Below the pieces are notes generated by a model. It did not search any database. It saw nothing but the letters and a program-made list of their open reading frames with translations, and was not told the DNA's origin. This document shows positions 42,112 to 51,575 of a stretch of 64,000 nt of DNA, one piece after another. The stretch's first letter is position 1, and every line of letters starts with the position of its first letter. This DNA is from Paenibacillus psychroresistens. GTDB taxonomy: Bacteria; Bacillota; Bacilli; Paenibacillales; NBRC-103111. A program made the position numbers and the translations under genes. The stretch spans positions 714,501 to 778,500 of the forward strand of contig NZ_CP034235.1 in NCBI RefSeq assembly GCF_009728935.1, in the 5' to 3' direction.

Positions 42112-42247
42112 AAGATTTCGCCAAATTTTTATAATGAAAAACGGGGAAACCAATTTTTATTGGGGTGAATAAAGGTTTGATAACCTTTTAGGGCGCAGTT
42201 CTCACCGTCCGAATCCGTCAGCTAACCTCGTAGGCGATCGTGAGAAA
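42112..42247 (+). promoter_or_regulatory. c-di-AMP riboswitch (ydaO/yuaA type)
   Basis: Class-defining blocks occur in order: CGGGGAAACCAA, ATTGGGGTGAATAAAGG, a CCTTTTAGGGCGCAG stretch, CCGAATCCGTCAGCTAACCT and CGTAGGCGATCGTGAGA. A plausible promoter (TTTACA-17-TAACAT, 42059-42087) lies just upstream. It precedes a KimA-type potassium importer, the best-known target of this aptamer. Ligand binding should favour the terminator that follows, shutting off potassium uptake. Confidence 0.93.
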
Positions 42248-42266
42248 GATAGAATTGTGAACAACA

Positions 42267-42294
42267 AACACAAGGTCTAATCTTGTGTTTTTTT
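42267..42294 (+). terminator. Riboswitch-controlled terminator before the potassium importer
   Basis: AACACAAG (42267-42274) and CTTGTGTT (42282-42289) form a perfect 8-bp stem with a 7-nt loop, followed by T residues to 42294. It lies between the aptamer and the gene start, as expected for an off-switch expression platform. Confidence 0.85.
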
Positions 42295-42345
42295 GTGCCT
42301 TCTGGGGTAAATTAAGTTAATAAGTATCATGGGGGAACAAGAAGG

Positions 42346-44181
42346 ATGACATCTGAATCGCTGAAAAAATTTATGTTTGGCCGACCATTGAAATCAAGTG
42401 AAATGGAATCGGAGAAAATGCCGGTATGGAAAGCACTACCCATTCTTTCATCGGATGCACTATCCTCGGTTACTTACGGAACCGAACAAATCTTGCTTGA
42501 GCTCGCATTAGTTGGAGTAGCCGCTTTTGCCTTTTCAGTGCCTGTTGCGCTTTCCATTATTCTGCTTATTGCCCTATTAGTAACGAGCTATCGTCAAGTG
42601 ATTGAAGCATACCCGCAAGGCGGGGGCGCTTATATGGTCACGAAAGAAAATTTGGGAATGCCTTGGGGAAGACTTACAGGCGTCTCGTTGCTGATTGATT
42701 ATACATTAACCGTTGCGGTATCCATTTCCGCGAGTGTTCAAGCCATAACCTCGGCATTTCCGAGTACGGTGCCGTTTATGGTAGAGATTGCTATTGTGCT
42801 CGTATGGATCATGGTTTGGTTGAACTTGAGAGGGACATCAGAATCAGGAACCGTTTTCGCTATTCCCACCTACTTCTTTATTTTCTGTATATTGCTTTTG
42901 ATTGGTAAAGGGGTATATGATCTGCTATCTGGAGCACCTAATATCCATGAAACTGGCATTATTCCGACGGCTATTCCTTCTGGACTTACTTTGTTTATTA
43001 TTCTTAAGGCTTTCTCTTCCGGGTGCTCGGCGGTTACAGGAATTGAGGCCATTTCCGATGCTGTTCCGCACTTTAAAACACCATCCGCTAAAAATGCCAA
43101 TCGGACGTTATTATCTATGGGTGTTTTATTGGCTATCGTTTTTGGCGGGGTTACTTTATTGGCTTTAGCTTATGGAATTAGACCAGATCCCAATGGTCAT
43201 ACTTCCGTGCTATCCTTGGTCACTGAGCATGCTTTCGGTCGTGGGTTTATGTATTATGCCACACAAATCGGAACAGTCTTAATTCTGACACTTGCAGCGA
43301 ATACGAGCTTTAATGGCTTTCCGATTTTAGCTTCGATTATGGCACAGGATAAGAATTTTCCGCGTATGTTCTCTTTTAGAGGGGATCGTCTTTCGTTTAA
43401 CTATGGAATCGTCACTTTAGGGGTATTAGCTAGTATTCTGCTTGTTATTTTCCAAGGTAAAACAAATGCACTTATTCCTTTATATGCGATCGGTGTTTTC
43501 TTATCATTCACGCTATGCCAAACAGGTCTTGTGCGCAAATGGTACAAAGATCGTGTGAAAGGCTGGAAGGGTAAGCTTTTAATTAACGGGCTAGGTGCTG
43601 TTGTTTCCCTAATCGTATTATTAATTTTCTCCATTACTAAATTCCATGAAGGCGCATGGCTTGTTATTATTATTACTCCTTTATTGCTTTGGGGTATTAC
43701 TAAAATCAGCCATCATTACGAGGACGTTGCTAACGAATTAAGAATCAGTTTATGTGATGAAAAATTAGTGCCTAAGGAATCGATCATCATTGTTCCGGTT
43801 GCGGGGATTCACAAAGCCGTGTCCGCTACATTGAATTATGCGACGTCTTTATCGCCTAATGTCATTGCTTTCTATGTAGCATTCTCCGACGAAGATGAGA
43901 AGCACATGGAGGAAAAGTGGGAGCAATGGAATCCAGGTGTCCGCTTGATCGTCTTTAAATCACGTTACCGTACCTTCGTTAAACCGCTATTGGAATTCAT
44001 TGAACGAATCGATTCCCATGTTGCCGAGAAGCAGAATATTATGATTCTTCTGCCGCAATTCATTGTTAAACGATGGTGGCATCGCTTCTTGCATAACCAA
44101 TCGGCATCGCGTATACGCAACAAGCTTCAAGCTGATCGTGATATTATGGTAGCTACTGTTCCGTTTCACTTGCATGACTAA
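42346..44181 (+). CDS. kimA: Potassium importer, KimA type
   Basis: 611 residues, close to B. subtilis KimA (YdaO). It is an APC-fold transporter with 12 membrane helices in residues ~25-460. DALSSVTYGTEQILLELALVG, AYPQGGGAYMV, FSSGCSAVTGIEAISDAVP and ANTSFNGFPILAS are conserved in the family. A cytoplasmic C-terminal domain follows (~465-611). It imports K+ with protons. The c-di-AMP riboswitch in its leader makes this assignment much safer than amino-acid permease. GGGGGAACAAGAAGG precedes the ATG. Confidence 0.93.
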   Translation: MTSESLKKFMFGRPLKSSEMESEKMPVWKALPILSSDALSSVTYGTEQILLELALVGVAAFAFSVPVALSIILLIALLVTSYRQVIEAYPQGGGAYMVTKENLGMPWGRLTGVSLLIDYTLTVAVSISASVQAITSAFPSTVPFMVEIAIVLVWIMVWLNLRGTSESGTVFAIPTYFFIFCILLLIGKGVYDLLSGAPNIHETGIIPTAIPSGLTLFIILKAFSSGCSAVTGIEAISDAVPHFKTPSAKNANRTLLSMGVLLAIVFGGVTLLALAYGIRPDPNGHTSVLSLVTEHAFGRGFMYYATQIGTVLILTLAANTSFNGFPILASIMAQDKNFPRMFSFRGDRLSFNYGIVTLGVLASILLVIFQGKTNALIPLYAIGVFLSFTLCQTGLVRKWYKDRVKGWKGKLLINGLGAVVSLIVLLIFSITKFHEGAWLVIIITPLLLWGITKISHHYEDVANELRISLCDEKLVPKESIIIVPVAGIHKAVSATLNYATSLSPNVIAFYVAFSDEDEKHMEEKWEQWNPGVRLIVFKSRYRTFVKPLLEFIERIDSHVAEKQNIMILLPQFIVKRWWHRFLHNQSASRIRNKLQADRDIMVATVPFHLHD

Positions 44182-44211
44182 AGACACAATTCCGCAATAA
44201 TTTTTCGCCCT

Positions 44212-44233
44212 GAGGCCGCAAGGTCTCTTTTTT
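44212..44233 (+). terminator. Terminator after kimA
   Basis: GAGGCC (44212-44217) and GGTCTC (44222-44227) form a short stem with a GCAA-type loop, followed by six T residues at 44228-44233. Confidence 0.75.
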
Positions 44234-44296
44234 ATTGTCACAGACCATACTCCAGCAGCGTCTTGCTTATAAGCAGAATAATAGGAGGCGTTATGT

Positions 44297-45568
44297 ATGG
44301 AGAAATATGATGTTGCAGTTATTGGTGGAGGCTTGAGTGGATTGATTACAGCCATTTATTTAGCAAAGGGTGGCAAGAAGGTAGTTGTGCTGGAAAAGTC
44401 GAGTAGGCTGGGCGGCAGAGCGATGACAAATGTGAAAAATGGTGCTTCGTTTAATTTAGGAGCCCATGCCTTATACTGCGGTGGTGAAGCTTATCCTACA
44501 TTTCAGCAGCTAGGCCTTAAGCTTCCGGGAGCTAAACCTAAAGCCAAAGGCGAAATGATATGGAAGGGGAAATTGCTGACTATGCCGACCACCCCAATAG
44601 CAATGCTGACCTCGTCGTTTTTCACCTGGTCTGCTAAATTTGAGCTAATCAAGCTGCTGCTGGGGCTCCCCAAGCTCAATTTAACTGAAATGCAGGGTAT
44701 AAGCTTGCGTGAATGGGCAGAGAATAAAATTGCAGATCCCAAGGTTAGGCATTTCTTCTATGCACTTTGCCGTACAGGAACTTACGCTTGTGAACCGGAC
44801 CATCAGCTTGCAGGACCTGTTCTTAAGCAAGTTGCCATTGCATTGAAGCCTGGGGTAATGTACCTGGATGGCGGGTGGCAGACGATTGTAGACCAGCTTC
44901 AGGAGCAGGCGAAAAAGCTTGGCGTTGGCTTTAGAAGCAATGCTCACGTCAAAGGTATTGAGCAAAATCAGTCTGATCTGAAGGTAGTTTTTGCAGAAGG
45001 CGACGGATTGAATGCCGCCTCGGTTGTTTCTACTCTAGCTCCTGCGGATACCTACCGTTTAATTGGTGAAACGGGATCTCCTACCTTGAAGCGCTGGCAG
45101 GACGAAGCGCGCAAGGTAACGGGGGCATGTCTGGATATTTGTTTAAAACGTTTGCCTGTAGCTAATCGGCATTTTGTAATGGGAATCGATCAGCCGATGT
45201 ATTACTCCAATCATTCCAATGTGGCTAAGCTAAGCGAGGGTAGCAGTCAGGTTATTCACGTGATGAGATATCACGAATATGGCGAACATAATCCCAAGGC
45301 AGACGAACGGATGCTGGAAGAAACCATGAATTTAGTTCAGCCGGGCTGGCAGAAAGAAGTGGTCTCTAAGCAATTTCTGCCTAACATAACCGTAGTTAAC
45401 GATTACCTGCATTTAGGCAAATCGGATCTTAAGTCGGGTCCTGTGGTACCAGAGATTTCGGGTCTTTATGTTGCAGGAGATTGGGCAAGCCACGGTGAAA
45501 TGTTAACAGACGCAGCAGTTGCAAGCGGGATTCGAGCCGCAAAGCAAATTTTACAAGAAACGAGGTAG
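44297..45568 (+). CDS. FAD-dependent oxidoreductase, phytoene-desaturase-like
   Basis: 423 residues. The dinucleotide motif is VAVIGGGLSGLITAIYLA with the following GG-motif SSRLGGRAMT, and the C-terminal FAD motif is GLYVAGDWAS. It is a relative of the phytoene desaturase / protoporphyrinogen oxidase / amine oxidase group. No carotenoid or haem genes are linked. It is followed after 6 bp by an ECF41 sigma factor gene. ECF41 factors are usually paired with an oxidoreductase, epimerase or carboxymuconolactone decarboxylase, so the two probably form one regulon. AGGAGG precedes the start. Confidence 0.88.
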   Translation: MEKYDVAVIGGGLSGLITAIYLAKGGKKVVVLEKSSRLGGRAMTNVKNGASFNLGAHALYCGGEAYPTFQQLGLKLPGAKPKAKGEMIWKGKLLTMPTTPIAMLTSSFFTWSAKFELIKLLLGLPKLNLTEMQGISLREWAENKIADPKVRHFFYALCRTGTYACEPDHQLAGPVLKQVAIALKPGVMYLDGGWQTIVDQLQEQAKKLGVGFRSNAHVKGIEQNQSDLKVVFAEGDGLNAASVVSTLAPADTYRLIGETGSPTLKRWQDEARKVTGACLDICLKRLPVANRHFVMGIDQPMYYSNHSNVAKLSEGSSQVIHVMRYHEYGEHNPKADERMLEETMNLVQPGWQKEVVSKQFLPNITVVNDYLHLGKSDLKSGPVVPEISGLYVAGDWASHGEMLTDAAVASGIRAAKQILQETR

Positions 45569-45574
45569 CTTTGA

Positions 45575-46486
45575 ATGGATCATGAACCGATAGACGAGCA
45601 GCTATATCAAGCCTATAAACCTATGCTTTTTGCGATAGCTTATCGAATGCTGGGAAGTGTGATGGATGCGGAGGATATCGTACAGGAAGCTTTTATAGCG
45701 CTTCATAAAGCAGCATTAGCGCCTATTGATAACATTAAAGCGTATCTTTGTAAAATAGTAACTAACCGCAGTATAGATCGATTACGTCAATTAAGCAGGC
45801 AGCGTAAGGTATATGTAGGTCCTTGGCTGCCAGAGCCATTATTAACCAATGAGTTTACGGAATCGGATCCTTCACAAGCTTTTATGCGTAAGGAATCGAT
45901 TTCTACGGCTTTTTTACTGCTGCTGCAGCAGCTGAGCTGGGTAGAGCGCGCTGTCTTTATACTCCGAGAGGTTCTTGAATATGAATATGAGGATATTGCA
46001 GAGATTGTAGGCAAAAGCAGTACAAATTGCCGGCAAATTTATCACCGTGCGAAACGAAGCATCGGCAAGGATGAGGAAGCGATTGGATTCGGTCATAAGC
46101 AAGTGGATCAGCCTGCGAACTTAGGGTTAGTCGAGCAATTCGTTCATGCGCTTATTTCGAGTGATATGAGCCGACTATTGAAGCTTATCGCCACAGATGC
46201 CACTCTATATTCGGATGGAGGCGGTAAAGTTACTGCAGCAGTGCGCCCCATTCTTGGAGTGGAGCGCATCATAAGTTTTTTTACGGGCATTTTAAAAAAG
46301 CAGCCTCCTGACTTTGCATTTAAGTTTTGTTCCCTTAATGGGCAGACAGGGATGGTTGTTTATGGTGACGGAAGGATTTACTCTATATTTACCTTTCAAA
46401 TAAAGGCTGATCAGCTTAGTGATTTTTATTTGATGGTAAACCCGGATAAACTAATTTCCTTCCCACTCCAATTCGAACTGATGTAG
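45575..46486 (+). CDS. ECF41-type sigma factor with SnoaL-like C-terminal domain
   Basis: 303 residues. Sigma region 2 has RMLGSVMDAEDIVQEAFIAL and region 4 has YEDIAEIVGKSSTNCRQIYH. The linker WLPEP (residues 84-88) and the DGGGK motif (214-218) in a SnoaL/NTF2-like extension are the two hallmarks of group ECF41. In that group the extension regulates the factor in cis instead of an anti-sigma. No anti-sigma gene is present here, which agrees. GAGGT precedes the ATG. Confidence 0.93.
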   Translation: MDHEPIDEQLYQAYKPMLFAIAYRMLGSVMDAEDIVQEAFIALHKAALAPIDNIKAYLCKIVTNRSIDRLRQLSRQRKVYVGPWLPEPLLTNEFTESDPSQAFMRKESISTAFLLLLQQLSWVERAVFILREVLEYEYEDIAEIVGKSSTNCRQIYHRAKRSIGKDEEAIGFGHKQVDQPANLGLVEQFVHALISSDMSRLLKLIATDATLYSDGGGKVTAAVRPILGVERIISFFTGILKKQPPDFAFKFCSLNGQTGMVVYGDGRIYSIFTFQIKADQLSDFYLMVNPDKLISFPLQFELM

Positions 46487-46577
46487 AAGAATCAATGATT
46501 TCCATTATTGACTCTTATTATGATGTAGCAACTTAAACCGAAATAATATATAGTTTAGCTATATAATATATTATAAA

Positions 46578-46597
46578 AGAGTCTATTAACAGACTCT
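46578..46597. repeat. Inverted repeat before the dienelactone hydrolase gene
   Basis: AGAGTCT (46578-46584) and AGACTCT (46591-46597) form a 7-bp dyad with a 6-nt centre, just upstream of the ribosome site AGGAG. An AT-rich, partly symmetric stretch (46545-46575) precedes it. Either may bind the downstream MarR regulator. Confidence 0.45.
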
Positions 46598-46615
46598 AAC
46601 TAGGAGCTGGAGCAG

Positions 46616-47428
46616 TTGACTATTAAAGAAGAATGGATAAAGTACGGTAAGAATAACGAATTCTCCGGATTTACTGCAAGGTTGGAGGGAGTCGAGTCTT
46701 TGCCAGCGATTATCGTCATCCAAGAAATTTGGGGCGTTGACGGTCATATCCAGGATGTAGTTCGCAGGCTGGCAGGAGCGGGTTATGTCGCGTTTGCACC
46801 TGATCTATTCTCGTTGGAGGGTACTTATCCAGATCCAATATCACCTGAACGAGTTGAAGGGGCTAAGCAGTTTTTAAACTCAATGCCTTCGTCATCATGG
46901 CGGAATCCGGTTGAACGGGAGGAAGCCTTAATTCGATTGCCTTTGGGACAACGGACGATGATTTCAGAAAGCTTAAAATCTTTATTAGGTGGATTAAATC
47001 CAACTGACTACCACAACCATTTAACTGGAGCAGCTGCTTTTCTGCGGAATACTTATCGCTACACTAAAGGCCAGGGTGTTGTTTCCGTTGGTTTTTGTTT
47101 GGGAGGCGCTTTATCAGCCGTTTTAGCGAGTTTGGATCCAGAGCTTAAAGGAGCGGTTATATTCTATGGGAATGCACCTTCCACTGAGCAAATTGCCAAT
47201 ATTGTCTGTCCAGTGCTTGGCTTTCATGGTGAATTGGATACACGGCTTGTAGAAGGCTTGCCAGCTTTTGCAGCAGCTATGAAAGAAGCAGGTAAATCAT
47301 TCGAATATACGGTATATCCCAATGCTCAGCATGCTTTTTTCAACGACACAAGACCCTCTTATCAGAATAAAGCTTCTAGAGCAGCCTATGCTCGTTTATT
47401 GAGCTTCCTTCAAGAGAAATTGGGTTAG
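46616..47428 (+). CDS. Dienelactone hydrolase family protein
   Basis: 270 residues with the alpha/beta-hydrolase fold. The nucleophile Cys161 is in VGFCLGGA, the Asp in HGELDTRL and the His in NAQHAFFND, giving the Cys-Asp-His triad of dienelactone hydrolases. Start TTG 46616 is 9 nt after AGGAG. It hydrolyses a lactone or ester in the cytoplasm; the natural substrate is unknown. It is followed 28 bp later by a MarR gene, a common pairing for hydrolases induced by aromatic or electrophilic compounds. Confidence 0.9.
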   Translation: MTIKEEWIKYGKNNEFSGFTARLEGVESLPAIIVIQEIWGVDGHIQDVVRRLAGAGYVAFAPDLFSLEGTYPDPISPERVEGAKQFLNSMPSSSWRNPVEREEALIRLPLGQRTMISESLKSLLGGLNPTDYHNHLTGAAAFLRNTYRYTKGQGVVSVGFCLGGALSAVLASLDPELKGAVIFYGNAPSTEQIANIVCPVLGFHGELDTRLVEGLPAFAAAMKEAGKSFEYTVYPNAQHAFFNDTRPSYQNKASRAAYARLLSFLQEKLG

Positions 47429-47456
47429 CATTGAAGATGTAGGAAGGATTCTAATA

Positions 47457-47894
47457 ATGGTAGATAAAGCTCAGTTAGAAATATTCACCACGCATTTGCA
47501 AAAAGTCAATCGATACCTGCGCTGTAAGACATTTGATAATAAAGAGCGAATCGTGACTCGGGTACAATGGCTTCTTCTTCGGTACCTATACCGCAAGCCT
47601 GATCGCACCATCGGTCAGTTAGCTGCTCACTTGGATGTTCGTCAAAGTACAATGTCTCAGATGCTGGACCGCTTGGAAAAAGTCGATTTAATCATGCGGC
47701 GGACAGATTCACAGGATGCCCGAATTAAGCTTGTAGAACTCACTGCAGCGGGTATTTTATTTATTCGGCAAACCGAAGAAGCCTGGATGGAAGCATTGGC
47801 AGAACCGTTTGCTCATTTCACTCCTGATGAGAGACAAGCTTTAGTTGACCTGATGGAAAAGCTCTCTCAGCATTTACCCAAGGAGTACAATTAG
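47457..47894 (+). CDS. MarR family transcriptional regulator
   Basis: 145 residues. The winged helix has RTIGQLAAHLDVRQSTMSQML as recognition region and the wing RRTDSQDARIKLVELT. GAAGGATT precedes the ATG. It is the second gene of a probable two-gene unit with the dienelactone hydrolase, which it may repress through the dyads upstream of 46616. Confidence 0.9.
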   Translation: MVDKAQLEIFTTHLQKVNRYLRCKTFDNKERIVTRVQWLLLRYLYRKPDRTIGQLAAHLDVRQSTMSQMLDRLEKVDLIMRRTDSQDARIKLVELTAAGILFIRQTEEAWMEALAEPFAHFTPDERQALVDLMEKLSQHLPKEYN

Positions 47895-47910
47895 GTTGAT
47901 AGATACTGTT

Positions 47911-47941
47911 AAAACCATTGTCTTTACGAAATGGTTTTTTT
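47911..47941 (+). terminator. Terminator after the MarR gene
   Basis: AAAACCATT (47911-47919) and AATGGTTTT (47930-47938) form a 9-bp stem and the T-run extends to 47941. Confidence 0.8.
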
Positions 47942-48033
47942 AATGAATATTTATTATTTCTAATAAAAGGAGTTTGTCAAAATGTGTCGAATTTTTGACA
48001 GGTACAATTTTATTTTAGAGGGTGGCGGCTGAG

Positions 48034-49542
48034 ATGGGAAAACTAACGAAAACGACTTCAATAGCTAAAGCAAAGGGAATTTCAGCTATTGATTCGGACA
48101 TGGTTAAACGTAATTTGGTTGTATTTCTAGCCATGGCTTTCACAGCTCTTTTAACTTTTTCGAGTGTCTTGGCTTTAGGTAAAGGGGAAACGGATTCAAG
48201 CATAATGTGGCTGGTCGTCATCCAACTAATCAATCTTGGGATATTTGGCTTTCTGCATTTTAAAAGAATTTGGATCCATTATATTTGCTATTTTGCAGTG
48301 GTTGGCAGCATCTTGAGTTCCTATTCATCAGTAAGCCAGACACCCAGTGTGGCGAATACCTTTTCCATTTTTTACTTATTGATCCTATCGATGATTTTCA
48401 TGAAACTGTGGCCGACGATTATTAGTGTCTTGTCCGGATTTGCTATGCTGCTCTACATTTTGGTTGGCCAGAAGGACCAAATTCATCTTGAGCCGAATAC
48501 AGAAACGACCTATTATATCATTTATATTCTGATCTCCATTTTGCTTTTTGCCCTATTGAGAGTTTCAACGCAGCTAATTAAAAGTATGGAAGTGGCTAGA
48601 AGCCAAGCAGAGCAGTTGTCCCAGCAGCAGCAGAATCAAAAGCAGCTGGTTATGGATAATGTGACTTCGGTTACTGAGCATTTGAACACAGTGACTAAAG
48701 CAGGGGAAGAGAACAACTATTCCTTCGAAGAAATGAACTCGGCGTTTCAAGAAATTGCAAATGGTGCCACTGACCAAGTTGATTCAACCTTATCCATCAA
48801 TGATTCGATTCAGGAAATGAATACACTGGTTAAAGAGATGTCGGATTCGATTCATATTCTAACGGAAAAAACGAATGAAGCCGCATTATTATCAGATCAA
48901 GGAAAAAGCAATATGGAGCAGCTTTCCGCAACCAATGCTGATTTCCGAGTCGATATTGAATCCGTTGCAACTGTAACAACAGATCTAATTGATCGTTTGG
49001 CAGAGACCAGTCAATTCAGCGCAACCATTCAAGATATTGCCAATCAAACCAATTTGCTCTCGCTTAACGCCAGTATTGAAGCAGCAAGAGCGGGCGAGCA
49101 TGGGCGTGGATTCGCTGTTGTAGCTATGGAGATTCGCAAGCTAGCTGAAATGACAGCACAAGCTGCAATTCGAATCACGGAGCAGCTAGAGGAATTTACT
49201 AATCAATCCGAGCTGTCCCAGGCCAAAATGAATCAAGCCGCCAAACGGATGCAGCAAAGTAATGAAATCATGGATCAAACAAAACAATCCTTCGAATCGA
49301 TCACGGATGCAATCTCACAATTAAAGCTGCTTTCTAATGGATATAGTGGTTTAATGAGTCGAATCAGCGATTCCTCTGGAACGATTGTCGACTCGACTAC
49401 GAATCTCGCTTCAATAAGTGAAGAAGCTTCTGCAACACTTGAACAGCTTTCAGCAACATTGCAATCCTTGCTGCAGAATAATCGTTATAGCTTGGATAGA
49501 ATTAAAGAAGCAGAGTCTAGTTTACGTCTAGTTTCGAATTAG
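48034..49542 (+). CDS. Methyl-accepting chemotaxis protein without extracellular sensor
   Basis: 502 residues from ATG 48034, 8 nt after AGAGGGTGG. The N-terminal part (~30-190) is six closely spaced membrane helices with no large outside loop, then a coiled coil ([18 protein letters not shown]) and a standard MCP signalling hairpin with [20 protein letters not shown]. There is no HAMP. The signal is probably sensed within or at the membrane. No chemotaxis gene adjoins it; the cheX/cheY-like genes of the window are 10 kb away. Confidence 0.9.
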   Translation: MGKLTKTTSIAKAKGISAIDSDMVKRNLVVFLAMAFTALLTFSSVLALGKGETDSSIMWLVVIQLINLGIFGFLHFKRIWIHYICYFAVVGSILSSYSSVSQTPSVANTFSIFYLLILSMIFMKLWPTIISVLSGFAMLLYILVGQKDQIHLEPNTETTYYIIYILISILLFALLRVSTQLIKSMEVARSQAEQLSQQQQNQKQLVMDNVTSVTEHLNTVTKAGEENNYSFEEMNSAFQEIANGATDQVDSTLSINDSIQEMNTLVKEMSDSIHILTEKTNEAALLSDQGKSNMEQLSATNADFRVDIESVATVTTDLIDRLAETSQFSATIQDIANQTNLLSLNASIEAARAGEHGRGFAVVAMEIRKLAEMTAQAAIRITEQLEEFTNQSELSQAKMNQAAKRMQQSNEIMDQTKQSFESITDAISQLKLLSNGYSGLMSRISDSSGTIVDSTTNLASISEEASATLEQLSATLQSLLQNNRYSLDRIKEAESSLRLVSN

Positions 49543-49575
49543 GATCCGGGTTAATTCTGATATCATTATAGACAG

Positions 49576-49619
49576 CAGTCTTGAACTTTGTTATGAAGTT
49601 CAAGACTGTTTGTTTTTTT
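49576..49619 (+). terminator. Terminator of the chemoreceptor gene
   Basis: CAGTCTTGAACTT (49576-49588) and AAGTTCAAGACTG (49596-49608) form a perfect 13-bp stem, followed by TTTG and seven T residues. The T-run touches the stop codon of the convergent AraC gene. Confidence 0.88.
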
Positions 49620-50463
49620 ACGAAGGAAGCCCAATGTGGGTGCTGCGGAATACTTTTGGCGTTAAGCCTTCTTGTTGTTTAAAAAGCTTTATAAAGTAGC
49701 TGGCGTCTGAATAGCCAACATTCTGGGCGATTTGTGAGATCTCCATTTCTGTTTGCTTGAGCAGCAATTCTTTAGCTTTGCGCAGCCTTTGCTTAGTAAT
49801 ATATTCAAATGGCCGCATGCCAAGTGTTTGCTGGAACAATACACAAACATGCTGCGGAGAAACGGAGAGTAAAGAGGCTAAATCAGACAAAGCAATAGGC
49901 TGTGCATATTGATCATCTATGTAGTTCAACACAGGAGACAGATGCTCAATATGCTGCTGCTTGGAGCGTACCTCGGATGCCGAGCCGAATACATGCAGAT
50001 CAAGCAGCACCTCGTATATTTTGGAGGAAGCATCTAAGCTGTCCATAGTATCCTTGGAGTTAGTTAGGCTATAAATGACGTCCATTTTATGCAAAAGCCG
50101 AAGCGGATTTGAAATGGTGAGAATTTGCGAATTCTCCCAATGAAAGGCTCTGAGGATACTCCGCGCATATTTACCGTTAAACGTAACCCATGAGACCTCC
50201 CAGGGTTCTTTGGTGGCATAATAAGTGTGGGCTATATCTGGAAACAGCAGCATGCCTTGCCCCTGATTAACCGTAAAGGTTTGACCCTCTGTCACTAATT
50301 CCCCTTGCCCGCTAATCGTTTGAATCCAGTGGAAGTCCGCATAGCCTTGCTTGCGAATCATCTTATCCTGATTGGACCATCCGCCAACGCTGGTTAAATA
50401 AATCGGCAATCCGAGAAGCAAGTCACTAAGAATAGCAAAGCGATTTCGTATTTGATGCTCCAC
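49618..50463 (-). CDS. AraC family transcriptional regulator
   Basis: 281 residues. The N-terminal cupin (AraC_binding) domain (~20-145) has QTISGQGELVTEGQTF and QGQGMLLFPDIAHTYYA. The C-terminal AraC helix-turn-helix pair includes IALSDLASLLSVSPQHVCVLF and ISQIAQNVGYSDASYFIKLF. It probably senses a sugar or similar small molecule through the cupin. No catabolic target gene adjoins it; the next gene upstream is a LysR regulator on the same strand. Confidence 0.92.
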   Translation of the reverse strand: MEHQIRNRFAILSDLLLGLPIYLTSVGGWSNQDKMIRKQGYADFHWIQTISGQGELVTEGQTFTVNQGQGMLLFPDIAHTYYATKEPWEVSWVTFNGKYARSILRAFHWENSQILTISNPLRLLHKMDVIYSLTNSKDTMDSLDASSKIYEVLLDLHVFGSASEVRSKQQHIEHLSPVLNYIDDQYAQPIALSDLASLLSVSPQHVCVLFQQTLGMRPFEYITKQRLRKAKELLLKQTEMEISQIAQNVGYSDASYFIKLFKQQEGLTPKVFRSTHIGLPS

Positions 50464-50545
50464 AATGACAACAACTCCAGAACTTGATATTCTACTCTGC
50501 TTAGATCACAGCATAATGCGCAGCTTTTAAAGCTTATATATAGTA

Positions 50546-51433
50546 TTAAATGGTCTGTTTGGATATCGCCTCAAAATATTCTAAAACGACCTCACGGAAT
50601 TCCAGAGCAGCCCGCGAAATATATCGACTCTTATGCCATAACAAGGCTATCTCTCGTACCAATTCGTGATTCTCTACTTGGAGATATTTGATTTGTTCCC
50701 GTGAACGCCTTGCCGTGCTTGGTATGAAGGCTATGCCAATTTCGGCTTCCACAAGATCGCTTAGCCTTGCAGGTTCATCACCCTCATACACATATTTAGG
50801 TGCAAATCCCACCGCTTTGCATAGAGAGTCCACTAAATCTCGAGTGCCAAAGCCTCTCTTTACACCGACAAACCATTCATCTTTTAGTTCTGCCAAGGAT
50901 ACGCTGCTCCGGTCTGCCAGTCGATGCCCCTTAGGAACTGCTACTAGGATGGGGTCGATTAACACGATTTGGCATTCAATGTCATCCGCTTCTATGGGAG
51001 GGGAGGACAAGCAGAAATCAACATCCCCTCTATGAAGCTGCGTAATCATTTCCTGCGTGGTCAGCATTTGCACATGAAATTGAATATAGGGCTGCCTTTT
51101 CCGAAACTCTCGAAGAATATTAGGCAACGTGCTTGCAGTGGTCATTGCCAATTTAAGTGTGCCATGCTCCGGGCTGGATAGATCGCTAAGCTCTTGCTTT
51201 CCCTGTTCCAATTCAAACAAAGCCCTCTCTGCGCGGCGAAGGAAGCTGCTTCCGAACGCATTCAATCGCAGCTTCCTCCCTATTCGATCGAATAAAGGAA
51301 CACCTAAATCCTCCTCCAAGCGTTGAATCGTTTTGCTTAATGATGATTGAGTAACGTGTAGACTTAGTGCAGCTTCAGTCACATGTTCCAATCGAGCTAC
51401 CACGAGAAAATATTGCAGTTGAAGAAGTTCCAT
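50546..51433 (-). CDS. LysR family transcriptional regulator
   Basis: 295 residues from ATG 51433, 6-7 nt after GGAGAG; an upstream in-frame ATG at 51451 is less likely. The N-terminal HTH is HVTEAALSLHVTQSSLSKTI followed by RLEEDLGVPLFDRIGRK, and the rest is the periplasmic-binding-protein-like effector domain. It is divergent from an MFS exporter gene with about 140 bp between, so it is the likely activator of that gene. Confidence 0.92.
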   Translation of the reverse strand: MELLQLQYFLVVARLEHVTEAALSLHVTQSSLSKTIQRLEEDLGVPLFDRIGRKLRLNAFGSSFLRRAERALFELEQGKQELSDLSSPEHGTLKLAMTTASTLPNILREFRKRQPYIQFHVQMLTTQEMITQLHRGDVDFCLSSPPIEADDIECQIVLIDPILVAVPKGHRLADRSSVSLAELKDEWFVGVKRGFGTRDLVDSLCKAVGFAPKYVYEGDEPARLSDLVEAEIGIAFIPSTARRSREQIKYLQVENHELVREIALLWHKSRYISRAALEFREVVLEYFEAISKQTI

Positions 51434-51575
51434 TTCACACTCTCCATTCATTCCCTCAAGTCAATGAGATTATAACATGAAATGCGTTGGAATGAATAAT
51501 CGAATTGAAGTATGATGACAATTATACGATTTGGGAATAGTAAGTAGATCAACTTCATAGAAAGGATTTCACATC

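Noticed and set aside
42346-44181. Amino-acid permease call for the APC protein
   Set aside because: Length, motifs and the c-di-AMP riboswitch point to the KimA potassium importer group instead.
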